Part shown: piece by piece, positions 19,794-28,934 of the stretch | Position numbering within the stretch: position 1 is the stretch's first letter | Layout: every line of letters starts with the position of its first letter | Origin: Patescibacteria group bacterium | GTDB taxonomy: Bacteria; Patescibacteriota; Minisyncoccia; Phycocordibacterales; JACZSL01 | DNA length: 57,898 bases | Reading direction: 5' to 3' | Assembly: GCA_022561335.1 (NCBI GenBank) | Contig: JADFRL010000002.1 | Coordinates: 1 to 57,898, forward strand | Notes under the pieces: model-generated | Told to the model about the DNA's origin: nothing | The model's database searches: none | What the model saw: the letters and a program-made list of their open reading frames with translations, nothing else | Made by a program: the position numbers and the translations under genes

Positions 19794-20294
19794 ATGGACC
19801 CCCTAACGCTATTGATTATCGGGCATCTTATAGGAAGCGTGCTTGGTGTTGGGGGTGCAACCTTTATTGAAATATTTTTAAACAAGGCGTTGCGGGATGG
19901 AGAAGTAAATCCTACAGAAGGAAGTTTCCTTAAGGCGACATTTACGACAGTCCGAGTAGGTCTCCTTATAAGTTTGGTTACTGGCATTGGATTAATATTA
20001 CTGTACCGATTTGAGGACCAATCATTTAGGTTGTATGATCCCACCCTATGGGCGAAGTTCACGATCATAGGGGTGATTGTCGTCAACGCGCTTCTACTCC
20101 AAGCACACAAAATACCTGTTTGGCTTGGCAGTCCGCTGTCGTTTGTTTCATGGTACTCAGTACTTGTGATCGGGGTACTTCTTCGAGGTCCCTCGGTGCC
20201 TTATTTTGAAGTACTATTTTATTACTCTATTGCTCTTGTACTCGGCGGGCTTATTCTTGAAGGTATTAGACGAGGACTTGGCATTAAACTATGA
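19794..20294 (+). CDS. hypothetical integral membrane protein
   Basis: 166 aa, several hydrophobic helices; 4-nt overlap with next CDS. Confidence 0.65.
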   Translation: MDPLTLLIIGHLIGSVLGVGGATFIEIFLNKALRDGEVNPTEGSFLKATFTTVRVGLLISLVTGIGLILLYRFEDQSFRLYDPTLWAKFTIIGVIVVNALLLQAHKIPVWLGSPLSFVSWYSVLVIGVLLRGPSVPYFEVLFYYSIALVLGGLILEGIRRGLGIKL

Positions 20295-20734
20295 ATACCG
20301 AGTTGATATTTTTTTTATCGCTACACGTATACTTTCTGTTTGCCGCGGCAGTGATGTTTTATGGAATGCTGCTCAATCTTTTAGCGAGGCGCGGCACTAC
20401 CAAATATGTGCTTCTATGGAAAGCGCTTGCGGGAATGTTCGCCGTCATCTTTGCCTTACTCATAGAGAAAACATTTCTTGGCGGCTATTTTATTGGAAAA
20501 TTAGGGTTTGTTACTGATCTCAGTGTGACGTCTCTTATTCCTATCTTTGTATTTATCCGCGAAATTGCTTTGGCGGTTCTCATCGTTGTTTCAGTTATCA
20601 TGGCGGCTCTTGTCTACGCTAAGGGAGCAGTCATAAATGAATATACAAAATTAAAAATGACGCTTGTATCGCTAGCGTCACTTTCGTTTGTCATAGCCGC
20701 AGCCCTTGTATTTCTCGGAGTGCTGGTTCCTTAA
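20291..20734 (+). CDS. hypothetical integral membrane protein
   Basis: 147 aa, several hydrophobic helices, translationally coupled. Confidence 0.65.
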   Translation: MNTELIFFLSLHVYFLFAAAVMFYGMLLNLLARRGTTKYVLLWKALAGMFAVIFALLIEKTFLGGYFIGKLGFVTDLSVTSLIPIFVFIREIALAVLIVVSVIMAALVYAKGAVINEYTKLKMTLVSLASLSFVIAAALVFLGVLVP

Positions 20735-20958
20735 AAAAAGACCCTGGGTCCTCTCTCCATCCGAGGATGGTTTGAGGTCCCAGGGCCCGTGTCGGTTTAA
20801 ATCGACGTGGTTTCTGTCTTACGACTTTCACCAGTTCGGCGCGTTTGTAAAATCGGCTAGGTGCAAACCCGTACCCACGTTAAATCGTTCGATCTTGCGA
20901 TAGAACAATTCGCAGTGGGGAGTCGAAATTCTTAGCGTGCCAAACAGCACAGTGCTAA
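20733..20958 (-). ncRNA. unassigned structured ncRNA candidate
   Basis: Minus strand: TTGACA (20992-20987) 16-nt spacer TATCCT (20970-20965); GCAA-capped 12-nt-arm hairpin 20883-20910; GTC-GTAA-GAC hairpin; terminator CCCTGGG...CCCAGGG + T7 at 20785-20733; no convincing ORF. Confidence 0.7.
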
Positions 20959-21137
20959 TAGGGCAGGATACACGAATCACAGAAATTGTCAATAGCAATT
21001 TTCAATTACACATTAAAAAACATCTACTTGTCAATTTTTGCAATAATTACTGTAGTGTTATCGAGAAGTCAGGTTTGTAATAGATTGTCTGAGACGAAAT
21101 CTCTTGTTACACTTATAAATAAGGGGTAATTATATAT

Positions 21138-21362
21138 ATGCTAAAGCGTTTACTACTTAAAAAAATGCTGGGAAAGCAGCTTGCCGGAATGCCGGAAGAA
21201 GAGCAGGAGAAGATGCTTTCCATGATTGAAAAAAATCCAGAGTTATTCCAAAAAATGGCTTTTGAAATTCAGGGAAAAATAAAAGGAGGTAAAGATCAAA
21301 TGACAGCGACGCTTGAGGTGACGCAAAAATATCAAGCCGAACTTAGCGAAACACTGAAGTAG
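21138..21362 (+). CDS. small hypothetical protein
   Basis: 74 aa amphipathic helical ORF directly upstream of 21366 CDS. Confidence 0.55.
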   Translation: MLKRLLLKKMLGKQLAGMPEEEQEKMLSMIEKNPELFQKMAFEIQGKIKGGKDQMTATLEVTQKYQAELSETLK

Positions 21363-21365
21363 AGT

Positions 21366-21941
21366 ATGAAAGTTTATATAGTACTGGGACATTCAGACAA
21401 AGATACCTACTGCGGAGCACTTGCTGATAGTTATGAACAAGGAGCCCGCGAGGGGGGTCACGAGATCAGGCGTACCAATCTTGGAGACATTGTTTTTGAT
21501 CCTATACTGCATAAAGGATACAAAACAATCCAGGAATTAGAACCGGATCTCATAACCATTCAGGAAAATATTACGTGGGCGGATCATTTTGTTATTGTGT
21601 ATCCCAATTGGTGGAATACCATGCCGGCAATCCTGAAAGGAATGTTTGACCGGATGTTTCTTCCCAATTTTGCATTCCACATTGATAAAAAAACCAAGAA
21701 GGTCGATATGCTTCTTGCCGGAAGAAGTGCCCAGGTCATCATTGTTTCAGGCACCTATCATTCTTTTTATATTCGGCTTAAATTCGGAGATTTTACAAAT
21801 GAAATTGAACGCGGCATCTTGAAATTTGCAGGCTTTTCTCCCGTGCGGGTGACAACGTTGGGTCCTATAGAACACTGCTCTGCCGCAAAAAGGGAGAAGG
21901 GAAGAAAACGTGTGTATAATTTAGGCAAGCGAGGGATTTGA
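21366..21941 (+). CDS. NAD(P)H:quinone oxidoreductase / flavodoxin-fold protein
   Basis: KVYIVLGHSDKDTYCGALADSY, VIVYPNWWNTMPAILKGMFDRMFLPNFAF. Confidence 0.88.
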   Translation: MKVYIVLGHSDKDTYCGALADSYEQGAREGGHEIRRTNLGDIVFDPILHKGYKTIQELEPDLITIQENITWADHFVIVYPNWWNTMPAILKGMFDRMFLPNFAFHIDKKTKKVDMLLAGRSAQVIIVSGTYHSFYIRLKFGDFTNEIERGILKFAGFSPVRVTTLGPIEHCSAAKREKGRKRVYNLGKRGI

Positions 21942-21971
21942 CCTCAAGATAAGGCCCACGACGTGCTTAAA

Positions 21972-22003
21972 AGAGGAGGTTAACAGTCATGCTAACCTCC
22001 TCT
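21972..22003. terminator. bidirectional hairpin terminator
   Basis: AGAGGAGGTTA...TAACCTCCTCT 11-bp perfect stem between convergent genes. Confidence 0.75.
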
Positions 22004-22030
22004 AGTGTTTCCATTCGGAATTGAAGACAG

Positions 22031-22687
22031 TCATAATACTTCCTTGATAAAATCGTTGACAGTCTGGATAGGAATAGAGAATCCCACATTAGAAATAGGG
22101 ACCTTGATAGTTATGTCAGGACTGACTGAAACTGGTTGTATCCCTTCCTTAACCACAATTCCCACTAGCTCAAAGTGTTCTTCGTGCCTTCGGTACACCG
22201 CACCTCCTGAATTTCCACCCACTGTTGGAGCGGAAAACTGAATGAGCTTGTGTTTACCGTTTTGAGGATTTGAGATTATCCCCATTGCAGGATATGGAAG
22301 ATAACCACGCCCAGCACCGACAACAAAGATCCTTTCGAAGGTTTTGGTTTTGAGGCTCGCTTTGTTGTGGATATGGGCTACAAAATTGGTGTATATTTCC
22401 ACTCGGAGAATAGAGAGATCAAGCTTCTCACTCTCCTTCACAAGCTCGGCACTGTACAGCTCACCGTTCAAGAAGACTTTAAGCTCCTCTTGTCCCCTGG
22501 TAACGTGATTAGCTGAGATGATGAGCGTATAATCCCGTGAGTAAAAGACCACACCGCTTCCGGAAGTGCCGGATGCCGTAAAGACCTTGGCAACAGGGCG
22601 AACCATCATGTCGTACTTCTGCTCTTGTGTAGGAGGTAAAGTGCATCCAGCCAAGAACAAGAGCAAGGGTAGAAGACTCTTTTTCAT
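22031..22687 (-). CDS. trypsin-like serine protease, putative lipoprotein
   Basis: Lipobox LFLAGC; catalytic blocks SANHV, KLDLSIL, GGNSGGAV. Confidence 0.82.
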   Translation of the reverse strand: MKKSLLPLLLFLAGCTLPPTQEQKYDMMVRPVAKVFTASGTSGSGVVFYSRDYTLIISANHVTRGQEELKVFLNGELYSAELVKESEKLDLSILRVEIYTNFVAHIHNKASLKTKTFERIFVVGAGRGYLPYPAMGIISNPQNGKHKLIQFSAPTVGGNSGGAVYRRHEEHFELVGIVVKEGIQPVSVSPDITIKVPISNVGFSIPIQTVNDFIKEVL

Positions 22688-22697
22688 TACCATCTCC

Positions 22698-22805
22698 TTA
22701 GTTTTCTAATACTTTTAATATGAAGGCAAAGATGCCCATCAAGATAAGCAGGGCGAAGATAAGGCTCACCATTACTTTCAGTAGCAACTGTCTTTTCTCT
22801 GTCAT
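22698..22805 (-). CDS. single-TM small protein
   Basis: MTEKRQLLLKVMVSLIFALLILMGIFAFILKVLEN (35 aa); stop overlaps a GGAG site for the protease CDS. Confidence 0.5.
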   Translation of the reverse strand: MTEKRQLLLKVMVSLIFALLILMGIFAFILKVLEN

Positions 22806-23072
22806 GATTGACTCTTTTCAAAGAGCTGCAGTTTTATGACTTGCTGAGGTCACACTGCATTGAATTAAAACATCTATCGTGCTGAGGTTTTTCCTTTTAT
22901 GAATTAAAGATTATATCTTCTCTGTCCTTGATGTTTTGTGGACATCTCTCTGCACATCTAATAAAAAAGTACTGCATTAAGAAAATAAGTCAATCATGCT
23001 CCACAGGCAGGAATTTTGACCTCTTTTTCACAGATTTCTAATATAGTGTATAGTGGCATATATACCGTTTTC

Positions 23073-23191
23073 TCCCATTAGAGGTCACGAACGCTTCAGT
23101 GAAAAATATTTTATGATAAATAAGGTCAAATTTAGAAATAGGTTAATCGATAATAGAATGCGACCATCATTCGCATTCTATCTCTAACGGG
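23073..23191. repeat. CCCATTAGAG / CTCTAACGGG palindromic element abutting the ychF start
   Basis: TCCCATTAGAG ... CTCTAACGGGA (one mismatch), nested ATAGAATGCGA/TCGCATTCTAT hairpin; ATG at 23192. Confidence 0.6.
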
Positions 23192-24283
23192 ATGAAAATT
23201 GGTATAGTAGGACTACCTAATGTTGGTAAATCAACATTATTTAATGCACTTACGAAAAAAGGAGTGCCGGCTGAGAATTTTCCTTTTTGTACTATAGACC
23301 CTTCTGTAGGCATAGTTGCCGTACCCGACAGGCGTCTAGAACAACTTGGTCAATTTTCACACTCGAAAAAAATCATTCCTGCGATCGTTGAATTTGTTGA
23401 CATTGCGGGGTTGGTCAGGGGTGCGTCACAAGGGGAAGGGTTGGGTAATCAGTTTTTAGGCCATATTCGGGAAGTAGATGTCATAGCCCACGTAGTACGC
23501 TGCTTCGATGATGAAAGCATCGCTCATGTCCACGTTGAGGTAAATCCGTTAAGCGATATCGAAGTTATAAACCTAGAGCTTATAATAGCTGATATAGAAA
23601 CTGTGAAGCGGCGGCTCAGTACGATTGATAAGGATATCAAGAGTGGTAGAAGGGAAGCAGAGGAAGAGAAGAGTGTTCTTCAAAAAATGCTACAGACTCT
23701 CGTGAGCGGGAAACTTGCCTCAACTCTTCTCTATTCTGAAAAGGAGCTCCGTATTGTAAAAGGACTGCACCTTCTCACAGTCAAACCGGTTCTGTATGTC
23801 TTGAACAAAAAAGCTGGAGGGCATAACCTTGATGAACTCAATGACGGGAGGTTTACTGCCTGTAGCGAGTACTTGCGTGAACGAGGCTTACTCTCGGTAC
23901 TCATTGACGCGGGGGTCGAGGACGAGCTGTCTCTAGTCTCACCGGATGACAGGGAGGAATTAAAAAGACAATTAGGAGCAGTGGATGACGGAATAAATAG
24001 TTTAATAACAAAAGGATATGAACTTTTAAATCTTATTACCTTTTTTACAACAGGTGAGGACGAAACGCGAGGTTGGACAGTAGTCAAAGGGGCGACGGCG
24101 CCGAAAGCGGGGGCTGTCATACATACTGACTTCAAGGATACATTTATTCGAGCTGATGTTATTAATTGGAAGACATTACTTGAAGAGGGTTCTTACGCAC
24201 GAGCTCGCGAAAGGGGGCTTGTAAAAACCGCTTCGAAGGACTACGTAGTCAAAGATGGCGATGTTATTGAATTTAAGATATGA
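23192..24283 (+). CDS. ychF: YchF/Obg-like GTPase
   Basis: GLPNVGKSTLFNALT, PFCTIDPSVGIVAVPD, FVDIAGLVRGASQGEGLGNQFL. Confidence 0.95.
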   Translation: MKIGIVGLPNVGKSTLFNALTKKGVPAENFPFCTIDPSVGIVAVPDRRLEQLGQFSHSKKIIPAIVEFVDIAGLVRGASQGEGLGNQFLGHIREVDVIAHVVRCFDDESIAHVHVEVNPLSDIEVINLELIIADIETVKRRLSTIDKDIKSGRREAEEEKSVLQKMLQTLVSGKLASTLLYSEKELRIVKGLHLLTVKPVLYVLNKKAGGHNLDELNDGRFTACSEYLRERGLLSVLIDAGVEDELSLVSPDDREELKRQLGAVDDGINSLITKGYELLNLITFFTTGEDETRGWTVVKGATAPKAGAVIHTDFKDTFIRADVINWKTLLEEGSYARARERGLVKTASKDYVVKDGDVIEFKI

Positions 24284-24326
24284 TTCGGTGTATTATGGGA
24301 ATACGTAGCAAATAATTTTCACTATT

Positions 24327-25274
24327 ATGGAAACTGAAAAAATAGTAAAAATGACTCCAAAAGATTTTTTCTTACATATTGCGGCAATAGCAACGCTTTA
24401 CATAAGTGCTATCAGCCTGCTTATCTTATGGTTTCAGTACATCAATGTTCTTTTCCCCGATCAACTTGAGTTTTATCGCGATCCATTTTCCGGTGCCATA
24501 CGTTTTTCAATAGCGTCTCTAATCATTATTTTTCCGCTTTATCTGTTTCTTACAAGATATCTTAATCAAGATGTCAGAAGAAATCCAGAAAAGAAAAATC
24601 TTAGTATTCGTAAGTGGCTTATCTATATCACACTTTTTGTCGGCGGAGTCACCGTTGTTATTGATCTCATCGTGCTTATAAACACATTTCTTGGGGGGGA
24701 GTTGACTGTCCGTTTTATCCTTAAGGTTTTGTCTATATTAATTGTTATTGGTGGAGGTTTTGGTTACTACTTCTATGATCTCAAGGGAAAGTGGGAGATG
24801 GAACTTAAATTAGCAAAGATAATAGGATGGATAGTTTCTCTCATTGTTGTGGTTAGTGTAGTCGGAGGGTTCTTTATTATCGGTTCCCCTCAGAAGCAGC
24901 GAGATGTTCGCTTAGACCATCAGAGGGTGGGAGATCTCAGCTCCATCCAACGGCAGATTACAAATTTTTGGCAAGACAAAAAACGATTGCCCAACAATCT
25001 CGATGAACTCGAGGATCCTCTCATAGGATTCATCGTGCCAGTTGATCCAGAAACACAAGATGCTTATACGTATCGTGTAACCGGCAATATATCATTTGAA
25101 CTGTGTGCTACTTTTAAGCAAAAAAGCATCTCAGATCCAAAGGTCAAGGCACGTTTAGAGTTTGGATTTACTGATGCAAACTGGACTCATGGTATGGGGG
25201 AAGAATGTTTTGAACGTACCATTGACGAAGAGCGATTTCCTCCACTACTAAGAGAATTACCTATTAGACGCTAG
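24327..25274 (+). CDS. DUF5671-type membrane protein
   Basis: TPKDFFLHIAAIATLYISAISLLILWFQYINVLFPD, multi-TM. Confidence 0.7.
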   Translation: METEKIVKMTPKDFFLHIAAIATLYISAISLLILWFQYINVLFPDQLEFYRDPFSGAIRFSIASLIIIFPLYLFLTRYLNQDVRRNPEKKNLSIRKWLIYITLFVGGVTVVIDLIVLINTFLGGELTVRFILKVLSILIVIGGGFGYYFYDLKGKWEMELKLAKIIGWIVSLIVVVSVVGGFFIIGSPQKQRDVRLDHQRVGDLSSIQRQITNFWQDKKRLPNNLDELEDPLIGFIVPVDPETQDAYTYRVTGNISFELCATFKQKSISDPKVKARLEFGFTDANWTHGMGEECFERTIDEERFPPLLRELPIRR

Positions 25275-25279
25275 TTTGA

Positions 25280-27691
25280 ATGGAGAAATACAATCATACT
25301 AAAATTGAAAAGAAGTGGCAAAAGGAATGGGAAAAACAAGAGCTATACAAAACCGACGAAGAATCAGATAAAAAAAAGTTTTATATTCTCGATATGTATC
25401 CCTATCCTTCAGGGGAAGGGCTTCATGTGGGGCATGTAGTAGGATATACTGCGACAGATATATATACTCGCTTTAAGCGAATGAACGGGTTTAATGTACT
25501 CCATCCCATGGGGTGGGATGCCTTTGGGCTGCCTGCGGAAAATTACGCAATAAAAACAGGTATGCATCCGAAAGATACGACACAAAAAACCACTGACATA
25601 TTTCGAAAGCAAATACAGCATCTTGGACTTTCCTATGACTGGAGTCGAGAAATCAGTACACATAGGCCAGAGTATTACAGATGGACACAGTGGTTCTTTC
25701 TTCTTCTTTATGAAAATGGGTTGGCAGAAAGAAAATTTGCAAAAGTGAATTGGTGTGAATCGTGTAAAACAGTTCTTGCCAACGAGCAAGTTTTAAGCGG
25801 CTTTTGTGAGCGATGCAAAAATGAGATAGTACAAAAGAATCTTGAACAGTGGTTTTTCAAAATTACTGAGTTTGCCGATGCTCTCATTGATGATTTAGAT
25901 GATGTGGACTGGCCGCAGTCTACTGTGATCAACCAGCGTAATTGGATTGGGAAAAGTGAAGGAGCGGAAATAGAATTCAGAATTCAGAATTCAGAATTCA
26001 GAATTTTGGTTTTTACGACGCGAGTCGACACGCTTTTTGGTGTAACCTATATTGTCCTTGCGCCCGAACATCCACTGGTTGCGGGACTGCTTCAAGATAT
26101 TTCAAATAAAAAAGAAGTAGAAGCTTATGTTAAAGAAACCTCTACTAAAACTGAGCTTGAGCGAACGGCAGAATCAAAAGAAAAAAATGGGGTTGAATTA
26201 AGAGGAGTAAAGGCGATCAACCCAGCAAACAAAAAAGAGATACCCATTTTTGTGGCGAACTATGTACTCACACACTATGGAACAGGCGCCATAATGGCTG
26301 TACCGGCACATGATGAGCGCGATTTTGAGTTTGCTAAGAAGGTTAAATTATCAATCGTAGAAGTTGTAAGAGATAAAACTAGAAATTCTAAAGCCGGTGG
26401 TGTGGCCAGAGTATATACAGGGTCTGGCCAGCTAGTCAATTCAGGGAAGTTCGATGGGATGGATAGTGGTGAGGCTCAAGAAAAAATTTTGGCATATGTG
26501 AAGGGAAAAAAGAAGACAACCTATAAACTGCGGGATTGGCTTGTGTCGCGCCAGAGATATTGGGGTGCTCCGATACCTATAGTGTACGACAAACAAGGTA
26601 AACCGCATTCAATTCCCAAGGAGTATCTACCGTGGCTGTTGCCAACCGATGTTGAATTTAAACCAACCGGTATATCACCTCTTGCTGAGTCAAAAGAGCT
26701 TAGAGGTAGAGTTGAAAATATTTTTGGAAAAGGATGGAGGCCCGAAGTAGACACTATGGACACATTTGTGTGCTCCAGCTGGTATTTTTTTCGGTTTGCT
26801 GACCCGAAGAACGAAAAAGAATTTGCTTCACATGAGCAGATAAAAAAGTGGCTCCCCGTAGATCTCTATATGGGTGGAGCTGAGCACACTGTATTGCATT
26901 TAATGTATGCACGCTTTTTTACCAAAGTTTTAGAAAAGCTTAAGTACATTGATTTTAAGGAGCCTTTTTCCAAACTTCGACATCAAGGAATGATTTTGGC
27001 AGAAGATGGAAGGAAAATGTCAAAGTCACTTGGTAATATTACTAATCCCGATGAGATAGTAGAACGCTTTGGCGCTGACACCATGCGTATATATGAAATG
27101 TTTATGGGACCGCTTGCTGATTCCAAGCCATGGAATACGCAAAATATCATGGGTGCACGGCGATTTATTGAGCGTATTTGGCGATTGCAGATAAAAGTTA
27201 AAAATCAAAAATCATCTCTCGATAAAAATAAAGAGTTGGATACATTACTGCATCAGACCATTAAAAAAGTAGGCAGTGACATCGAGAATTTAAAATTTAA
27301 TACAGCAATCAGTCAGATGATGATTTTGGTGAATGCATTGGAAAAAGCGACCGTTGTAAATTTGTCCTCGTATAAAATTCTCGTACAGCTGGTTGCTCCC
27401 TTTGCCCCACACGTAGCTGAAGAGCTTTGGCAAAAAATGGGGGGCACAGACTCTGTCCATAAAAAGGAATGGCCGCAATTTGACGAGAGTCACATTATAG
27501 CTGAGACATATACCATAGTCGTGCAGATAAATGGAAAAGTAAGAGCTAAATTTGAAGCTTCCACGGACTTATCGGAGGCCCAGATAAAAGAAAAAAGCCT
27601 TAGTATGGAACGTATTAGGAAGTGTCTTTCAGGTAAAAAACCGCAGAGGATCATATATGTTTTCGGCAAGATTGTTAATATCGTTGTTTAG
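25280..27691 (+). CDS. leuS: leucyl-tRNA synthetase
   Basis: YPYPSGEGLHVGHVVGYTATDI (HIGH), KMSKSLGN (KMSKS), CP1 editing domain. Confidence 0.95.
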   Translation: MEKYNHTKIEKKWQKEWEKQELYKTDEESDKKKFYILDMYPYPSGEGLHVGHVVGYTATDIYTRFKRMNGFNVLHPMGWDAFGLPAENYAIKTGMHPKDTTQKTTDIFRKQIQHLGLSYDWSREISTHRPEYYRWTQWFFLLLYENGLAERKFAKVNWCESCKTVLANEQVLSGFCERCKNEIVQKNLEQWFFKITEFADALIDDLDDVDWPQSTVINQRNWIGKSEGAEIEFRIQNSEFRILVFTTRVDTLFGVTYIVLAPEHPLVAGLLQDISNKKEVEAYVKETSTKTELERTAESKEKNGVELRGVKAINPANKKEIPIFVANYVLTHYGTGAIMAVPAHDERDFEFAKKVKLSIVEVVRDKTRNSKAGGVARVYTGSGQLVNSGKFDGMDSGEAQEKILAYVKGKKKTTYKLRDWLVSRQRYWGAPIPIVYDKQGKPHSIPKEYLPWLLPTDVEFKPTGISPLAESKELRGRVENIFGKGWRPEVDTMDTFVCSSWYFFRFADPKNEKEFASHEQIKKWLPVDLYMGGAEHTVLHLMYARFFTKVLEKLKYIDFKEPFSKLRHQGMILAEDGRKMSKSLGNITNPDEIVERFGADTMRIYEMFMGPLADSKPWNTQNIMGARRFIERIWRLQIKVKNQKSSLDKNKELDTLLHQTIKKVGSDIENLKFNTAISQMMILVNALEKATVVNLSSYKILVQLVAPFAPHVAEELWQKMGGTDSVHKKEWPQFDESHIIAETYTIVVQINGKVRAKFEASTDLSEAQIKEKSLSMERIRKCLSGKKPQRIIYVFGKIVNIVV
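25972..26005 (+). repeat. heptanucleotide tandem repeat (AGAATTC)4 + AGAATT
   Basis: Direct read; encodes EFRIQNSEFRI inside leuS. Confidence 0.95.
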
Positions 27692-27766
27692 CTTGACGGT
27701 TATATATATATATGCTAAAAATTAGAATACCAAATCACTCATTTGGCTAGAAGAGCTTTGTCGTAT

Positions 27767-28795
27767 ATGGCACCCATCACCTTTAAACCAAAACAAGCAA
27801 CTAAAAGACTTCTTGCGGAGCTTTCCGAGCGCGCACAGGAAATTTTGATTAGACGATACGGGCTTGGCTTTGATGCCAAAAAGATGACTCTGGAATCAAT
27901 AGGACAGAAATATAAGATAACCCGCGAGCGAGTGCGCCAAATTGAAAATTATGCGCTCTCGGCAATCAGGAAATCTGATGCTTTTGGAAATGAACAAGAG
28001 ACTTTTGATGAACTTGAGAGTCTTATTACAACTCTCGGGGGACTTATCTCTGAAGATGAATTTTTGGATTATATAAGCGAAGAGAAGAGTATACAGAATA
28101 ATATACATTTTTTATTGGTGCTCGGCAACGCCTTTAAGCGAGCCAAGGAAGATAGCGAGTTCAAGCATCGCTGGTTTGTAGATGACGAATTGGTTAAACG
28201 TATTCATGCATCACTTCAAACTTTGTATCGTAATCTTACTGATGATGATCTTATTATTGAGTCGGAACTTATTGAATTGTTTTTAAAGGAAATTAAGGAT
28301 TTGAACCAAAAATATAAGAATGAAGAGATTGTCCGCAGATGGTTCAATGTTTCAAAGAAGCTTGGAATAAATCCTCTTGGTGAGTGGGGAAGAGCTGATT
28401 CATCAAATGTGCGTGTAAAGGGAATGCGTGACTATGCGTATCTTACTATTAAACGGCATGGTTCCCCTATGCATTTTACAGAAGTAGCCAAGGCTATATC
28501 GAATATTTTTCATCGGAATGCGCATATAGCTACATGCCATAATGAACTCATAAAGGATGCGCGATTTGTACTCGTAGGACGCGGTCTGTATGCTCTTTCT
28601 GAGTGGGGATATACAACAGGAGTGGTAAAGGATGTCATCATGGATATTCTTAAGGTGAATGGCTCTCTTACGCGTGATGAAATAGTGGACAAAGTGCGCA
28701 ATGAGCGGTATGTAAAGGACAACACCATAATTGTCAACTTGCAGGACTCAACGTGTTTCAGGCGAAATAAGAGCGGGAAATATACTCTTGTCTAA
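27767..28795 (+). CDS. sigma-70 region-4-like HTH fused to HARE-HTH-type domain
   Basis: LTLESIGQ-type helix (MTLESIGQKYKITRERVRQIENYALSAIRK); C-term SPMHFTEVAKAISNIFHRNAHIATCHNELIKD...YALSEWGY. Confidence 0.8.
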   Translation: MAPITFKPKQATKRLLAELSERAQEILIRRYGLGFDAKKMTLESIGQKYKITRERVRQIENYALSAIRKSDAFGNEQETFDELESLITTLGGLISEDEFLDYISEEKSIQNNIHFLLVLGNAFKRAKEDSEFKHRWFVDDELVKRIHASLQTLYRNLTDDDLIIESELIELFLKEIKDLNQKYKNEEIVRRWFNVSKKLGINPLGEWGRADSSNVRVKGMRDYAYLTIKRHGSPMHFTEVAKAISNIFHRNAHIATCHNELIKDARFVLVGRGLYALSEWGYTTGVVKDVIMDILKVNGSLTRDEIVDKVRNERYVKDNTIIVNLQDSTCFRRNKSGKYTLV

Positions 28796-28934
28796 AGTCT
28801 GGACATCTTAGCTCAAAGTAACATACTCAGTCTACATACTGAGTACACCATTTTATACTACGACATCCCCGCAAGTAGCGTGTATTAATGCTCTATACCA
28901 CAGAAGTTGTTTACGGTATGATAGACCGTACAAT

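Noticed and set aside
20733-20958. tmRNA or RNase P identity for the ncRNA
   Set aside because: No tag-peptide ORF or tRNA-like ends, and no GAGGAAAGUCC or matching RNase P core.
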